Shown piece after piece: positions 26,070-35,493 of a stretch of DNA of 64,000 nt. A program made the translations under genes and the position numbers. Within the stretch, counting starts at the first letter, position 1; each line of letters starts with the position of its first letter. The notes below the pieces were generated by a model. It was given only the letters and a program-made list of their open reading frames with translations, had not been told where the DNA came from and searched no databases. This stretch comes from JAJRVM01 sp963700515 (GTDB taxonomy: Bacteria > Planctomycetota > Planctomycetia > Pirellulales > Pirellulaceae), in contig CAVOXY010000005.1 in the NCBI GenBank assembly GCA_963700515.1, forward strand, positions 81,889 through 145,888. Direction: 5' to 3'.

Positions 26070-26990
26070 TCAATGACTAATGACCGTTTTGACCAAGTTG
26101 CCAGTGACCCCGTGCAATGCGGATGCGGCGAAGAAATCCCACACGGCTTGGGTGGCATTGAGCTTGTTGGTTTGCGGGCCACTGATGGTACGGGGCAGGG
26201 TCCGCTGAGCGCCGGGCCATTCGTGGCCCTGGCCTTCGATCGTGCAGAGTTGAACTTCCTGTCCAAAACGTCCCGGCCCATAGCGCAGCAGTTTCACGCC
26301 ATCTGCGTGCCGCAAGACCTCCGGTTGTCCGCCGGCCTCAATCAGGCGGACCCAAGTCTGAACGGAATCCATCACGGGCGGTCGCTGTCGCACGACTCCC
26401 CACGGGTTTGTCGTGGGACCGCCATCAAAAGGGTTCAGCGGATCGGACAGGCCAATCATGTATAGCATCGACATCGGGCGAGTGGGCGCAGGGTCCTTCA
26501 GGCAGAGGTGGCCAGCGACGGGCGCAATCGCTGTGATACGATCCGCCAGTTCGATGCCCGCACGAAACGTCATGGACGCTCCGTTGGAAAAACCAGTCAT
26601 GAAGACACGCTTTGTGGTTACGGCAAAACGTGTTTGGACGTCTTCCATGACCGCCGCCAGATAGCCAATGTCATCGACGCCGCGCCGAGCCACCGCGCTG
26701 CGTGTACTGCCGTCGTTCCAGAGGCGTGGATTTTCACGGACGGCCGGCGGACGCGTCGGATCCTCCAGCATGGCTTCCGGAAAGACAATCAGACAACCTT
26801 CGCGGTGCGATAGTTCGCGCCAACCATAAACTCGCGAGGCGAACGCTGCCGAGCCTCCACCGCCGTGCAACACGACCAGCAACGGATGCCCTGACGCAGC
26901 ATCGTAACTCCGCGGCACGTGAACCAGGTAGATTCGCCCCGTTCCTTCGCAGGTAACTTCGTACTGCTGCAATGCCTCACTGGTCTGCAT
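26070..26990 (-). CDS. PHB-depolymerase-like esterase (LpqC family)
   Basis: This 306-residue alpha/beta hydrolase resembles esterases annotated as poly(3-hydroxybutyrate) depolymerase or feruloyl esterase. It has an oxyanion region LVVLHGGGGS near residue 45 and the nucleophile elbow TGFSNGAS near 138. The acid is probably in GLSDPLNPF and the His in GQGHEWPG. No signal peptide is visible, so it may be cytoplasmic, or the true start may lie elsewhere. It is followed upstream on the chromosome by a repeat array and, in the same direction, the GH99-like gene. A role in removing acyl or feruloyl groups from plant or algal polymers is possible. Confidence 0.8.
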   Translation of the reverse strand: MQTSEALQQYEVTCEGTGRIYLVHVPRSYDAASGHPLLVVLHGGGGSAAFASRVYGWRELSHREGCLIVFPEAMLEDPTRPPAVRENPRLWNDGSTRSAVARRGVDDIGYLAAVMEDVQTRFAVTTKRVFMTGFSNGASMTFRAGIELADRITAIAPVAGHLCLKDPAPTRPMSMLYMIGLSDPLNPFDGGPTTNPWGVVRQRPPVMDSVQTWVRLIEAGGQPEVLRHADGVKLLRYGPGRFGQEVQLCTIEGQGHEWPGAQRTLPRTISGPQTNKLNATQAVWDFFAASALHGVTGNLVKTVISH

Positions 26991-27025
26991 GCGATCTCGT
27001 CCTAGTGTGACCTTGGGGGGGCCGC

Positions 27026-27140
27026 TGGAGTGTTGGAGTGTTGGAGTGTTGGAGTGTTGGAGTGTTGGAGGATTGGAGTGTTGGAGTGTTGCAGCAGTGC
27101 TTATGCGACCGCTCCATCACTCCCCTGCTCCATCACTCCC
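27026..27140. repeat. Octamer array and complementary pyrimidine arm
   Basis: Eight units of TGGAGTGT (one variant) run from 27026 to 27089. From about 27108 the sequence becomes CTCCATCACTCCC-like, the complement of the array. That second arm reaches into the last codons of the gene ending at 27117, whose terminal residues (GSDGAGE) it encodes. Confidence 0.8.
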
Positions 27141-29017
27141 CCGCTTCCCAGCTTCCTCGCGCACTTCCTCGGCCGTCAGGGCTCGACCGTAGAGTTTAAC
27201 TTCATCCAGCAATCCGCTGAAGTGGGCCGAGTGATTCACTTCGTACGAGCCGAGACACAGGTGGAAATCGTTCGGATGGATCGGTCCGGGCCGTTCCATC
27301 GATCCTTGTTCCTGACCGTCCACATAGATCCGCATCATCTGACCATCAAACGTCCCGGCCAGGTGCACCCAGCGGCCGATCGGCAGCGTCTCTCGTGCTT
27401 GGAGATGATGACTCCAGTCTGTCAGAGGGACTTCGAAACAGGGTTTGTTGCGGAGGATTCCCAGGCGATAACCTGTGGACGTGCCGCCTCCGAAGACGCG
27501 ATTGACGATCCAGCGGTTCTCCTGATGCGTGTCGTCTGTCTTGACCCAGCAGGTGATCGTCAGTGCCGTTGGCAGAGAGAGGCAAGGTTGGTTGTCGATC
27601 ACGACGCAGCCACCCTGACACACTAACGCCGCACCATCAATGCCGGGTGCGCGTGACGCGTGGAGTAGCTCGCCACCCAGTTGGTTTCCGGAATAGTCGA
27701 ATGCGACGGGATCTCCCGCCGGTTCGTCAAAGGCCCACCAGCCGAGCAATCCGTCCTGTGGAGCGGTTGGCTTGAGTCGCTTTTCCGACATCCTGTGCCG
27801 CAACCGTTGCTTGCGTTGGAGCTCTGTACGAAAGGCTGTGTCGTAGGGGCCTAGTCTAATATCCTCGGGGACAAGGTCCTTGTGCGGACCGGCTGTGGGA
27901 GCGAAGACGTTGCGTACAGCATCCAGGTAGCCGAAGCCGAATTCCCGGTGCGGTGCGATGTAGTGGCCCTCGCCCCACTCGTTCCAATTGTCCAGCAACA
28001 GCATGCGGCTGCCCAGTTCTTGTGCGGGTAGCGTGCCGACAAACTCTTTGGCCTGACGCAGTAGGCCCTCGTATTCCGCGGGCGGGATTTTCCAGATACT
28101 TCCTTCGTCGTGCCAGCCGCTCCAACCTTGCGATACGGTGACGACTTGAGGCAAGATAGCAAGTTGCTGAGTGGCGCGGATCGACTGCAGTTGAGCTTCG
28201 ATGGCCTGCTGCGGTGTGGGATTATTCTGCACGTGCCAACAGTAGGCGAACGTGTAGTCAAGTCCCAATTGTTTCATCAGTTTCAAGTGGTTTGGATCCA
28301 AGCCACGGTACTCGCCCAGCAGATACAGGCCATCGAATCCCTGCTCGCGACACGCCTGTCGCAGGCGATCGAAGCGCGCGGGCGACATTCTCGACGCCTC
28401 CCAGATCTTGAATCAAGAAATTCCGGCCGGTAGATGAACAGGAGCGGCTTGTTGTCGATCTTCACATAGCTGGGATGCCGGAAGTAGTTCTCGATCCAGA
28501 AGGGGAGCAAATTCTCGAGCAAGTCGCGTTCATCGGCGACGCCAGCCACACCGCGACTCTGATTCTCCCACATGATGGTGAATTTCATCTTGTCGGCAAA
28601 CTGTGATTTCATCAATGCGTCGTGGATGGCGGAACCGAATCGCATCTTGACCGATTCCCCCTGACTGGCTCGGTACCAGCAATAGATGAAAAACGAGACG
28701 CCATGTTCAACCGCCCATTTTGTTTCCCAGTCCGACACCTCGGGGTTCTCTTGGGCGTAGAATCCCAACGCCGGTGTACGTTCCGGGTGTTTCAGCACGT
28801 TGTCCCACATTTGTGGCTTGTCGGCCTCCCACAGGGGGCAATGATGGGCGCCGATCAGAATCGGCGTCTGGACTGGTTCAGGTACGGGAATATAGGCCGG
28901 CACGTCGGTTGCCGCAGGTTGTTCCTGAATGGGCTCCTGGGGGGAAACACTGCGGGCCGTGTTGGTTAGCGCCAGCAAGCATAGCAGGCTGGCCACGAAT
29001 AGATTTCGCTGGATCAT
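27117..29017 (-). CDS. Secreted GH99-like (WbsX-type) protein with LamG domain, frame broken once
   Basis: This is a secreted, probably carbohydrate-active protein. A signal peptide (MIQRNLFVASLLCLLAL) is followed by a glycosyltransferase-WbsX/GH99-like barrel: GAHHCPLWEADKP, FFIYCWYR, PLLFIYRPEF, DNWNEWGEGH. The C-terminal 200 residues form a concanavalin/LamG sandwich, with ITCWVKTDD, GRWVHLAGTFDG and SGLLDEVKLYGRAL. The frame breaks at about 28395-28430, between the RPEF and FDRLRQACREQGF segments. Restoring one base gives 633 residues. Such proteins occur with sulfatases and other glycosidases in planctomycetes. Catalytic activity of this subfamily is not firmly known. Confidence 0.78.
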
Positions 29018-29410
29018 CGGCAGACTCCTTCGAAGTGCGTTCCGGTCTTTCTGGCGTGAGGACGCTTGTTACCGATACACGTGGAACGATATGCTGGGAG
29101 TGCTTTCGCTATCACGCTTGGTTGAGCAGAATTCCCGATTCGTTCCCAATACGCGTGCGTATCGTATTACGTGTGCACAGGTGGTCAACGGCCCCCCTTC
29201 CCTGCCTTGTTTTAACACGGTGATCCGGCAAACACACTATGTGCCAGCGAGTTCTGCTGCCGGTCTTTGTGGCGGTGCTCGTTTCGAGGACGATCCGGGG
29301 ACTCTCTGACGTGGAAATTCCCCGGGAAGCTCCCCCAGACAGCGTGATGGCCACGAGTGCCGAATTGGTGATGCCATATCGGGGTCGGGGAGCAAGGATG
29401 AAAGGCATGA
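29018..29410. other. Intergenic region, no gene seen
   Basis: The region separates the GH99-like gene (leftward) from the small membrane protein (rightward). It is less GC-rich around 29120-29180. I find no clear promoter pair, repeat or conserved short frame. Confidence 0.4.
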
Positions 29411-29899
29411 ATGAGTCGAGAAACAACTCTTGGTGACCATCACATAAGCCTCCGCGGTATGTTCGTGTTGACCGCCGCGTGGTCGTACTGGATTTGGCTG
29501 ATGTCGGACTTTCGGCATGAGCTCGTCTTTTTGACGTTGCTGGCCGCGATCACCCTGTCGGCCGCTACCGGTGCGCACCTGCTGTACAAATATCTGCTTC
29601 CCTGGCGGGGCACCGTAGTCGTCAGCCTCCTTGTGTTGCCCGCGCTGGTCTTCGGCGCGTTCGCCGTGCTGTTGGGAGCAGCGGACGGCGTTGTCGTTCT
29701 ACTCACCGCGCCAATCGACTTTTATGTGCATCAAGGCTGGTCCGAGCGCCTGCGGTTCTCGATTCCGGTCTTTGCGGGCGTTTTGGTTCTGGCGGTTGCT
29801 CATCCGATCAGACCCAGCTGGATTACTGCCAACATCACGGCCCTGGGAATCTCATTGTGGTACGGAGTGGCCTTGTTGATTCTGGCCAACGCGGGTTAG
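29411..29899 (+). CDS. Small integral membrane protein of unknown function
   Basis: This 162-residue protein has four to five hydrophobic segments, at about residues 16-31, 40-58, 68-92, 112-130 and 138-160. Short polar links such as YKYLLPWRG separate them. No catalytic motif is visible. Nothing in the neighbourhood explains its role. The hydrophobic pattern with positively charged loops supports a real protein rather than a chance frame. The start is the first ATG of the frame and is uncertain. Confidence 0.6.
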   Translation: MSRETTLGDHHISLRGMFVLTAAWSYWIWLMSDFRHELVFLTLLAAITLSAATGAHLLYKYLLPWRGTVVVSLLVLPALVFGAFAVLLGAADGVVVLLTAPIDFYVHQGWSERLRFSIPVFAGVLVLAVAHPIRPSWITANITALGISLWYGVALLILANAG

Positions 29900-30005
29900 G
29901 CGGACCGGGCTTTGTGACCGGAACCAGGGGAAAAATAGGCGGGCAAGCAGAGGAGCAGCACAAGGAGAAGCCGGCACCCATTCGCCTGGCTCCTTCCGCC
30001 ATGGC

Positions 30006-30497
30006 CAGCAGTTCTGCGAGTCGATTGCCCCAGCCAAGCCGTTCCACCACGAGATCGGCGCACCGAAGCCCTCGCCGGCGATGTATGCTGACTTCGTCCT
30101 GCCCTACGAACTGGAACTCGCACAGTTCCACCAGCGGGTGACGTACTGGCACAGTTGCGGCGTCACGGACCGCTTCTACGAGTCGGTCAATAGCATTCCC
30201 GGTCTGGAAATGATGCACGTGGGACCCTGGTCCGATGTCGCACGGGCGGCAGCGGTCTGCGGCCCGTCCGATGTGGCGCTGGATATTTGCGTCAGCGCCA
30301 CGGAAGATGTGTACGATCGGACCGGCGAGGAGATGCGGGCCAAACTCCAAAGCATCCGCCGGGCCTGCGAGGGCTCCGTCAGGTACGCGGTGCGGGCCGA
30401 CGGTTTCCAGATCGCCCATAACGTGCAATACGACCTCGCCAAGGTCCGGGAGTGGAACGAGGCTGCCATCGAAGTGTTCGGAACAGTGCCTGCGTGA
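30006..30497 (+). pseudogene. C-terminal remnant of a uroporphyrinogen-decarboxylase-like protein
   Basis: The frame encodes about 160 residues that look like the end of a URO-D/methyltransferase-type barrel: FHHEIGAPKPSP, HSCGVTDRFYESVNSIPGLE, GPWSDVARA and RADGFQI. Coding-like sequence extends upstream of the first ATG (30081) but no N-terminal half is present, because the preceding gene is unrelated. I read this as a truncated relic. The family match is by memory of the motif order. Function is probably lost. Confidence 0.5.
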
Positions 30498-30753
30498 CGG
30501 CGGCGCCAATCCTTGGTGCCTGATAATTCGCAACATCGCTCAAGCTGCCGTTTACGCACAGCGCAAACTGCGGGGCGTGCCGACTAAGTCAAGAAAATTA
30601 CCAGGCAGGCGCCATGTCACAACTTGGGACAGGAACGGTAAACGGGCGAAAATCCGGCGGCATGCGTCGTGTGTTCATTTGTCGGACTACTGGCGGTCGC
30701 ACAGCGAGCAAGCGTGCCCATCTTCGGAGCGATTTGGCCTGCATCGCGCCGGG

Positions 30754-33535
30754 TTACTGCTCGAAGTCCGCGCTGAAGCGATAGGTACCCGAGCCGGTGA
30801 CGAACCGATTGCCGTTCGCTTCGAGCACTCCTTCGGCGGAGGCGGCATCTCTGCCAGATTCGGTGACCGAGCCCTTGACGGGAAGGATCACATCGGCGGT
30901 CGTGTTTGGCGGGACGGTGACTTCGACATGGATCTTCCCGTCCTCGACCCTCCAAGAGCAGGCGAGCCGGCCGTGGCGTGTGAGTGTGGAGGCAGCGGCA
31001 TAGGTGATTCCGCCGGTGGGACGCGGGGCCAGGCGGACGCGGTCGAAGCCGGGAGCGGCGCGGTCGATGCCGGCCAACTCACTCATCATCCATTCGCAGA
31101 CCGCGCCGAAGGCATAGTGGGAAAATGAGTTCATGGCCGGTTCGTGGACACCCTGCCCCTTGATGTAGGAGTTCCATCGTTCCCAGATGGTTGTGGCTCC
31201 GTTGTCCACCTCATAACCCCAACTCGGAAACTCGTGCTGTCGAATAAGGACGCCCGAGATGTCGTGGTGACCGCTACGGGAAAGCGCGGGCAACAGTGGT
31301 CGGGTGCCGAGAAAGCCAGTGGTCATTTTGTTCCCGTTGTCACGCACGAGTTTCGCCAGATGATCTGCGGCGGCGCTGTCGCAGCGGGGCGGGAATCAGG
31401 TCGAAGAAGATGGCCATGGCGTAGGCCGATTGATTGTGCACGCCAAGTTTGCCATTCGGCTGGAGATAGGCCTTTTGAAAGGCCTGCGAGACCTGCGCGT
31501 GGCGTTTGCGATAGTGAGCGGCTTTGGCGTCGTCGCCGATGGCGGCAGCCATTTCCGCCATGAGCCCGGCGTCGTAGGCATGATAGGCCAGATCGATGAA
31601 CGGAATGGGCGTCTTCACTTCTCCCAGCGAAAGCCAGTCGCCGAATCCGCAGTCATCGCTCGCACCTTCAAGTTTCGGATCGCGTGCGGCCCGCCAATCC
31701 ATGAAATCATTCATTTTTCGCCAGTGCTCGCGAATCACTCGCGTGTCTCCGTAGACCTGCCAGATGGTCCACGGGCAGATGACGCCGGCATCCATCCAGC
31801 CGGCGGCGTGGTGTTCGTTGGGTCGCGCCAGCGGCCTGGGAGCGTAGGCGGGATAGGCGCCGTAGTCCCACTGGTCATCGTTCAGGTCGCGCAGCCACTT
31901 GGTGTAAAACGACGCAATGTCGGCATTGAAGGTCGCGGCGCGCACGTAGATCTGCGCGTCACCGGTCCAGCCCATACGTTCGTCGCGCTGCGGGCAATCG
32001 GTCGGCATCTCAAAGAAGTTCGCCCGCTGCGTCCACACCATGTTCTGATAGAGCTTGTTGAGCATCGGGTCCGAGCACTCGAAGGAACCGTGCAGCGGGG
32101 TGTCGGAGTGGAGCACGATGCCGGTAATGGCACCCGGGGCGGGGGCGCTGGGCAGGCCGGTGGCTTCGACATATTGGAAGCCGTGGTAGGTGAATTCCGG
32201 GGTCCATGTTTCTCCGGCCTCGTCGCCTTTCAGGATATACGTATCCACGGCGCGGGCGCAGCGGAGATTTTCGGTGCTGATCCTGCCATCCTGATGCAAC
32301 ATCTCTGCGTAACGAAGCGTGACCTTGTCACCGGCCTGGCCTTTGACCTTCAGCCGCACGACGCCGGAGATGTTCTGGCCGAGATCAAAAATAAACACTC
32401 CCGGCGCGTGCTCGCGGACACTGATGGGAGCGATTTCCTCGATCGGCACGACCGGCACACCGGGATGCGGTTCGATTCTGGCATTGCTGCCGGTTTTGCA
32501 CACCGCCGCCTGCCAATCCGCAGCGTCAAAGCCGGGCGACGCCCAACCGGGCATTTCCTTGCGCGCGTCGTAACTCTCGCCCATCAAAATGTCGCTTTCG
32601 GTAATCGGCCCGAGTGCGGTTTTCCAGGAGGTATCGCTGATGATCGTCTCGCAACTGCCATCCGCGCGGTGGAGCTCGAGTTGCACGCGCACCGCTGGCG
32701 AGATGCCGTAGTAATAGCGACCGTCGATGCCCGGAACGAGCCCTTCCTGCCCGGTGAGCAGACCGTAGGCGACGTAACCGGAGTACCAGCCGTCGGCGAG
32801 CGTGGCTCCGATCACGTTTTCTCCGTCACGCAGCATGGCGGTTACATCGTAACTCTGGGAGTGGATTCTGCGCTGGTAGGCCGACCATCCGGGGGCGAGG
32901 CGATCCTCCGATACCCGGCGACCGTTGATCGCCAGACTGTATACACCGAGTGCCGTGGCGTGCAGCATTGCCCGGGTGACCGGCGTGGTGGCGAATTCCT
33001 TGCGAAATACCTTGGCCGGTGTGAGGTGCAGCGTACCGCGCTGTGGGTCTCCAATGAAATTCTGGACGTTTTCCTGAGTGGTGAAGGGCGCGTCATCCAT
33101 CGCGCTGATCCAGTAAGCTGACCAATCTGTGTCACTCAGCAGACCGATGCCAAAATGCGCGATCTCGCTCCATTCCGATGCCGCGTCTGCGCCGTCCCAC
33201 ACGCGCACTCGCCATGCCAATCGGTCACGCGCGGCGAGCGGTGCACCGGCGTACTCCACTTGATCGGTGGCGGATGAGGAAACCTTGCCGCTGCTCCAAA
33301 GCGTGTCCCGCTCGAACGACGCCCCGTCACGGGCCACCTGGATTTCGTAAGCGGACTGGGACAAGTGCCGCGCGGCAGGGTCCAGGCCGCGAAGCTTCCA
33401 AGAAAACCGCGGCGTCGTCGTGCCGATCGCCAGCGGATTGGAGTGGTATTCGCAGCGGAGGTCGCAAGGGGCCACACTATCAGCTTCAGCGACCGCGGCG
33501 ACGGACAGGCAGAACAGAGTGGTAATGAGTTTCAT
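30754..33535 (-). CDS. Secreted alpha-L-rhamnosidase (GH78), frame broken once
   Basis: A large exported glycosidase of 926 residues after correcting one base. The signal peptide starts at ATG 33535 (MKLITTLFCLSVAAVAEADS). Beta-sandwich domains follow (PLAIGTTTPRFSWKL, ALGVYSLAINGRRV). The (alpha/alpha)6 catalytic barrel has the GH78 signature DCPQRDERMGWTGDAQ near residue 525, whose acidic residues are catalytic. The frame breaks near 31377-31383, and DHLAKLV to SFSHYAFGAV continues in the next frame with the final beta domain. It releases terminal alpha-L-rhamnose from glycans. With GH88 and sulfatase nearby, a rhamnose- and uronate-rich polymer is a likely target. Confidence 0.88.
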
Positions 33536-33664
33536 CAGGTATCCGTGAGAGATTTTGTGGATGATGGAGCATTTGTTCAGCCGCAAGGTATTTCTTCTCT
33601 GGTAGGGTGTGACAAGCTCGTCGTTATGAACGGTTCAACAATAACTTCGGCGTTTCCTACAGCT

Positions 33665-33855
33665 GGTGCCACTGGCTGAGCGAGCGGACAAACCGTAACC
33701 ATCACCACGAGTGGTCAATCGCGAGCGGATGTGAGTGCTGTCTGGGCTCGCTGGCACTCGCTGATGCTTCGAGCCGTCACGAGCACTGGCTCCGCTCGCG
33801 GTAAGCGTTTCTCGTTGTTGGCAAAGTCCTCGGCGCTCGCTCAGCCAGTGGCACC
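33665..33855. repeat. Inverted-repeat element with perfect 22-base ends
   Basis: The ends 33665-33686 and 33834-33855 are exact reverse complements (GGTGCCACTGGCTGAGCG and so on). The interior of about 150 bases contains partial echoes such as GCTCGCTGGCACTCGCTGA. There is no open frame with coding features inside. It resembles a MITE-like or large hairpin element and lies between the rhamnosidase and corA. The rest of 33536-34209 shows nothing else. Confidence 0.75.
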
Positions 33856-34209
33856 CAGCCAATATACGGAAGTTATTTTTGAGTCATCCCTTAGGAGTTT
33901 TAATCCCTGACCGCCCTGCCCTGCAACCATCCGCGGCTGATTTTCGCTGCCAAACCAATGCCATGGTCGACCTTGTTTGCCGCTCCACCTGCGAAAAGGT
34001 CCTGCAGACCGTCCGCTGCGTACCCGGTGGTTGACGGTGAGCGTGATCGTCGGGTTGTCGGTCGAGAAGCAACACTGGTAGGCGAAATCTGTCTATTTGG
34101 CTATGCTTTCTGTGCGTTGGGGTAGGGCATGGCTGTCGACCGAGGCGGATCGTCAGGCGTTGCGGCGGGTCCCCCAGATTTCCAGGCTTGGGAGGAGACG
34201 GATTCCATC

Positions 34210-35385
34210 ATGACGAAGAAGCACGATCGGCGTCGGCGTCAAAAAGTACGGGTGCGCCACGCTCCGCGTTTACGCCGGCGCACACCGCCAGGTGCAGCTC
34301 CCGGAACCCTGCGGGTACATCCAAACGCTCCGCCGCCGATCATCCGCGTTTTGGCCTACGGTCCGCAGCGAGTGGACGAGCGGCAGGTGGACACGATCGA
34401 GCAATTGCAGCAGTGGGTCGGCAAGCACTCGGTCGTCTGGATTGCAGTGGAAGGACTGGGTGATGCGGAGACGATTCAGCGGCTCGGGAAGTTGTTCGGT
34501 CTTCATCCCCTGGCGCTGGAGGACGTGGTCAATGTCCACCAGCGAGCGAAGGTCGAGCCTTACGATGATCACCTGTTTGTGGTGACACGGTCGGTCACGG
34601 CCGCCGAAACGGCCAATGGCGGAGAGGTTGAGAGTGAGCAGATCAGTATTTTCTTGGGAAAGAATTTCGTGCTCACCTTTCAGCAACGTGCGGACGATTG
34701 CCTCGAGCCTGTGCGGGACCGAATTCGCCATGGCAACGGCAGGATCCGTACCGCGGGTCCCGACTATCTGGCCTACGCGCTGATCGATGCCGTTGTTGAC
34801 TCCTACTTCCCGGTGGTCGAACGGTACGCCGATCGACTGGACGACTTGGAGGACGAAGTGACGAGTCGGCCAAAGGCGATGGTGACACAGCGTCTGCATG
34901 GGATTCGTAATGACCTGTTGATGTTAAGGCGGTCGGTCCGACCCCATCGCGAAGCCCTCAATCAACTCGCTCGAGATCCACATCCCTTGGTCAGCGATGA
35001 GACACGCGTGTTCTTGCGGGACTGCTACGATCACGTCATTCAGCTGATCGATCTGCTGGAAGTGTATCGCGAGAGCTGTGCCGACCTGCGCGACTACTAC
35101 CTGTCGGCGATAAGCAATCGCATGAATGAAATCATGACCGTGTTGACGACCATGGCCACTATTTTCATCCCTTTGAGCTTCATTGCCAGTTTGTATGGAA
35201 TGAACTTCAATACGGCCTTGGTTGGTAATATGCCGGAACTGAATTGGCCCTATGGTTACGTGATGGTGCTGAGCCTGATGTCTGGTATTGCCCTGGCAAT
35301 GCTTGTCATCTTTCGCCGCAAAGGATGGATTGGTGTGGGACGGGACGTGATCACGCGCGCGGAACACTTGGAATTGGATGAATGA
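34210..35385 (+). CDS. corA: CorA-family magnesium/cobalt transporter
   Basis: This 391-residue inner-membrane channel carries divalent cations (Mg2+, Co2+, Ni2+). The N-terminus is unusually basic (MTKKHDRRRRQK to about residue 30). The cytoplasmic domain includes the HPLALEDVVN segment near residue 100. Two transmembrane helices lie near the C-terminus. The first is followed by the selectivity motif YGMNF, and then the loop has MPELNW and the second helix GYVMVLSLMSGIA. I chose ATG 34210, after GGGAGGAG at some distance; the frame opens at 34129. It stands alone. The family and topology are clear. Confidence 0.93.
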   Translation: MTKKHDRRRRQKVRVRHAPRLRRRTPPGAAPGTLRVHPNAPPPIIRVLAYGPQRVDERQVDTIEQLQQWVGKHSVVWIAVEGLGDAETIQRLGKLFGLHPLALEDVVNVHQRAKVEPYDDHLFVVTRSVTAAETANGGEVESEQISIFLGKNFVLTFQQRADDCLEPVRDRIRHGNGRIRTAGPDYLAYALIDAVVDSYFPVVERYADRLDDLEDEVTSRPKAMVTQRLHGIRNDLLMLRRSVRPHREALNQLARDPHPLVSDETRVFLRDCYDHVIQLIDLLEVYRESCADLRDYYLSAISNRMNEIMTVLTTMATIFIPLSFIASLYGMNFNTALVGNMPELNWPYGYVMVLSLMSGIALAMLVIFRRKGWIGVGRDVITRAEHLELDE

Positions 35386-35493
35386 TGTACGGCAGGCAGG
35401 ACCAGATGCCGACTGCACTGGCAGAGGAAAGTGCCACCGGGACACACTGGCCCCCGGCAGATGTTAAAACGGATATGCGGAGGGAAAGAAGCC

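Noticed and set aside
31430..33121. Plus-strand open frame (563 codons) opposite the rhamnosidase
   Set aside because: The sense strand encodes a full GH78 enzyme with signature motifs; the opposite frame shows none.
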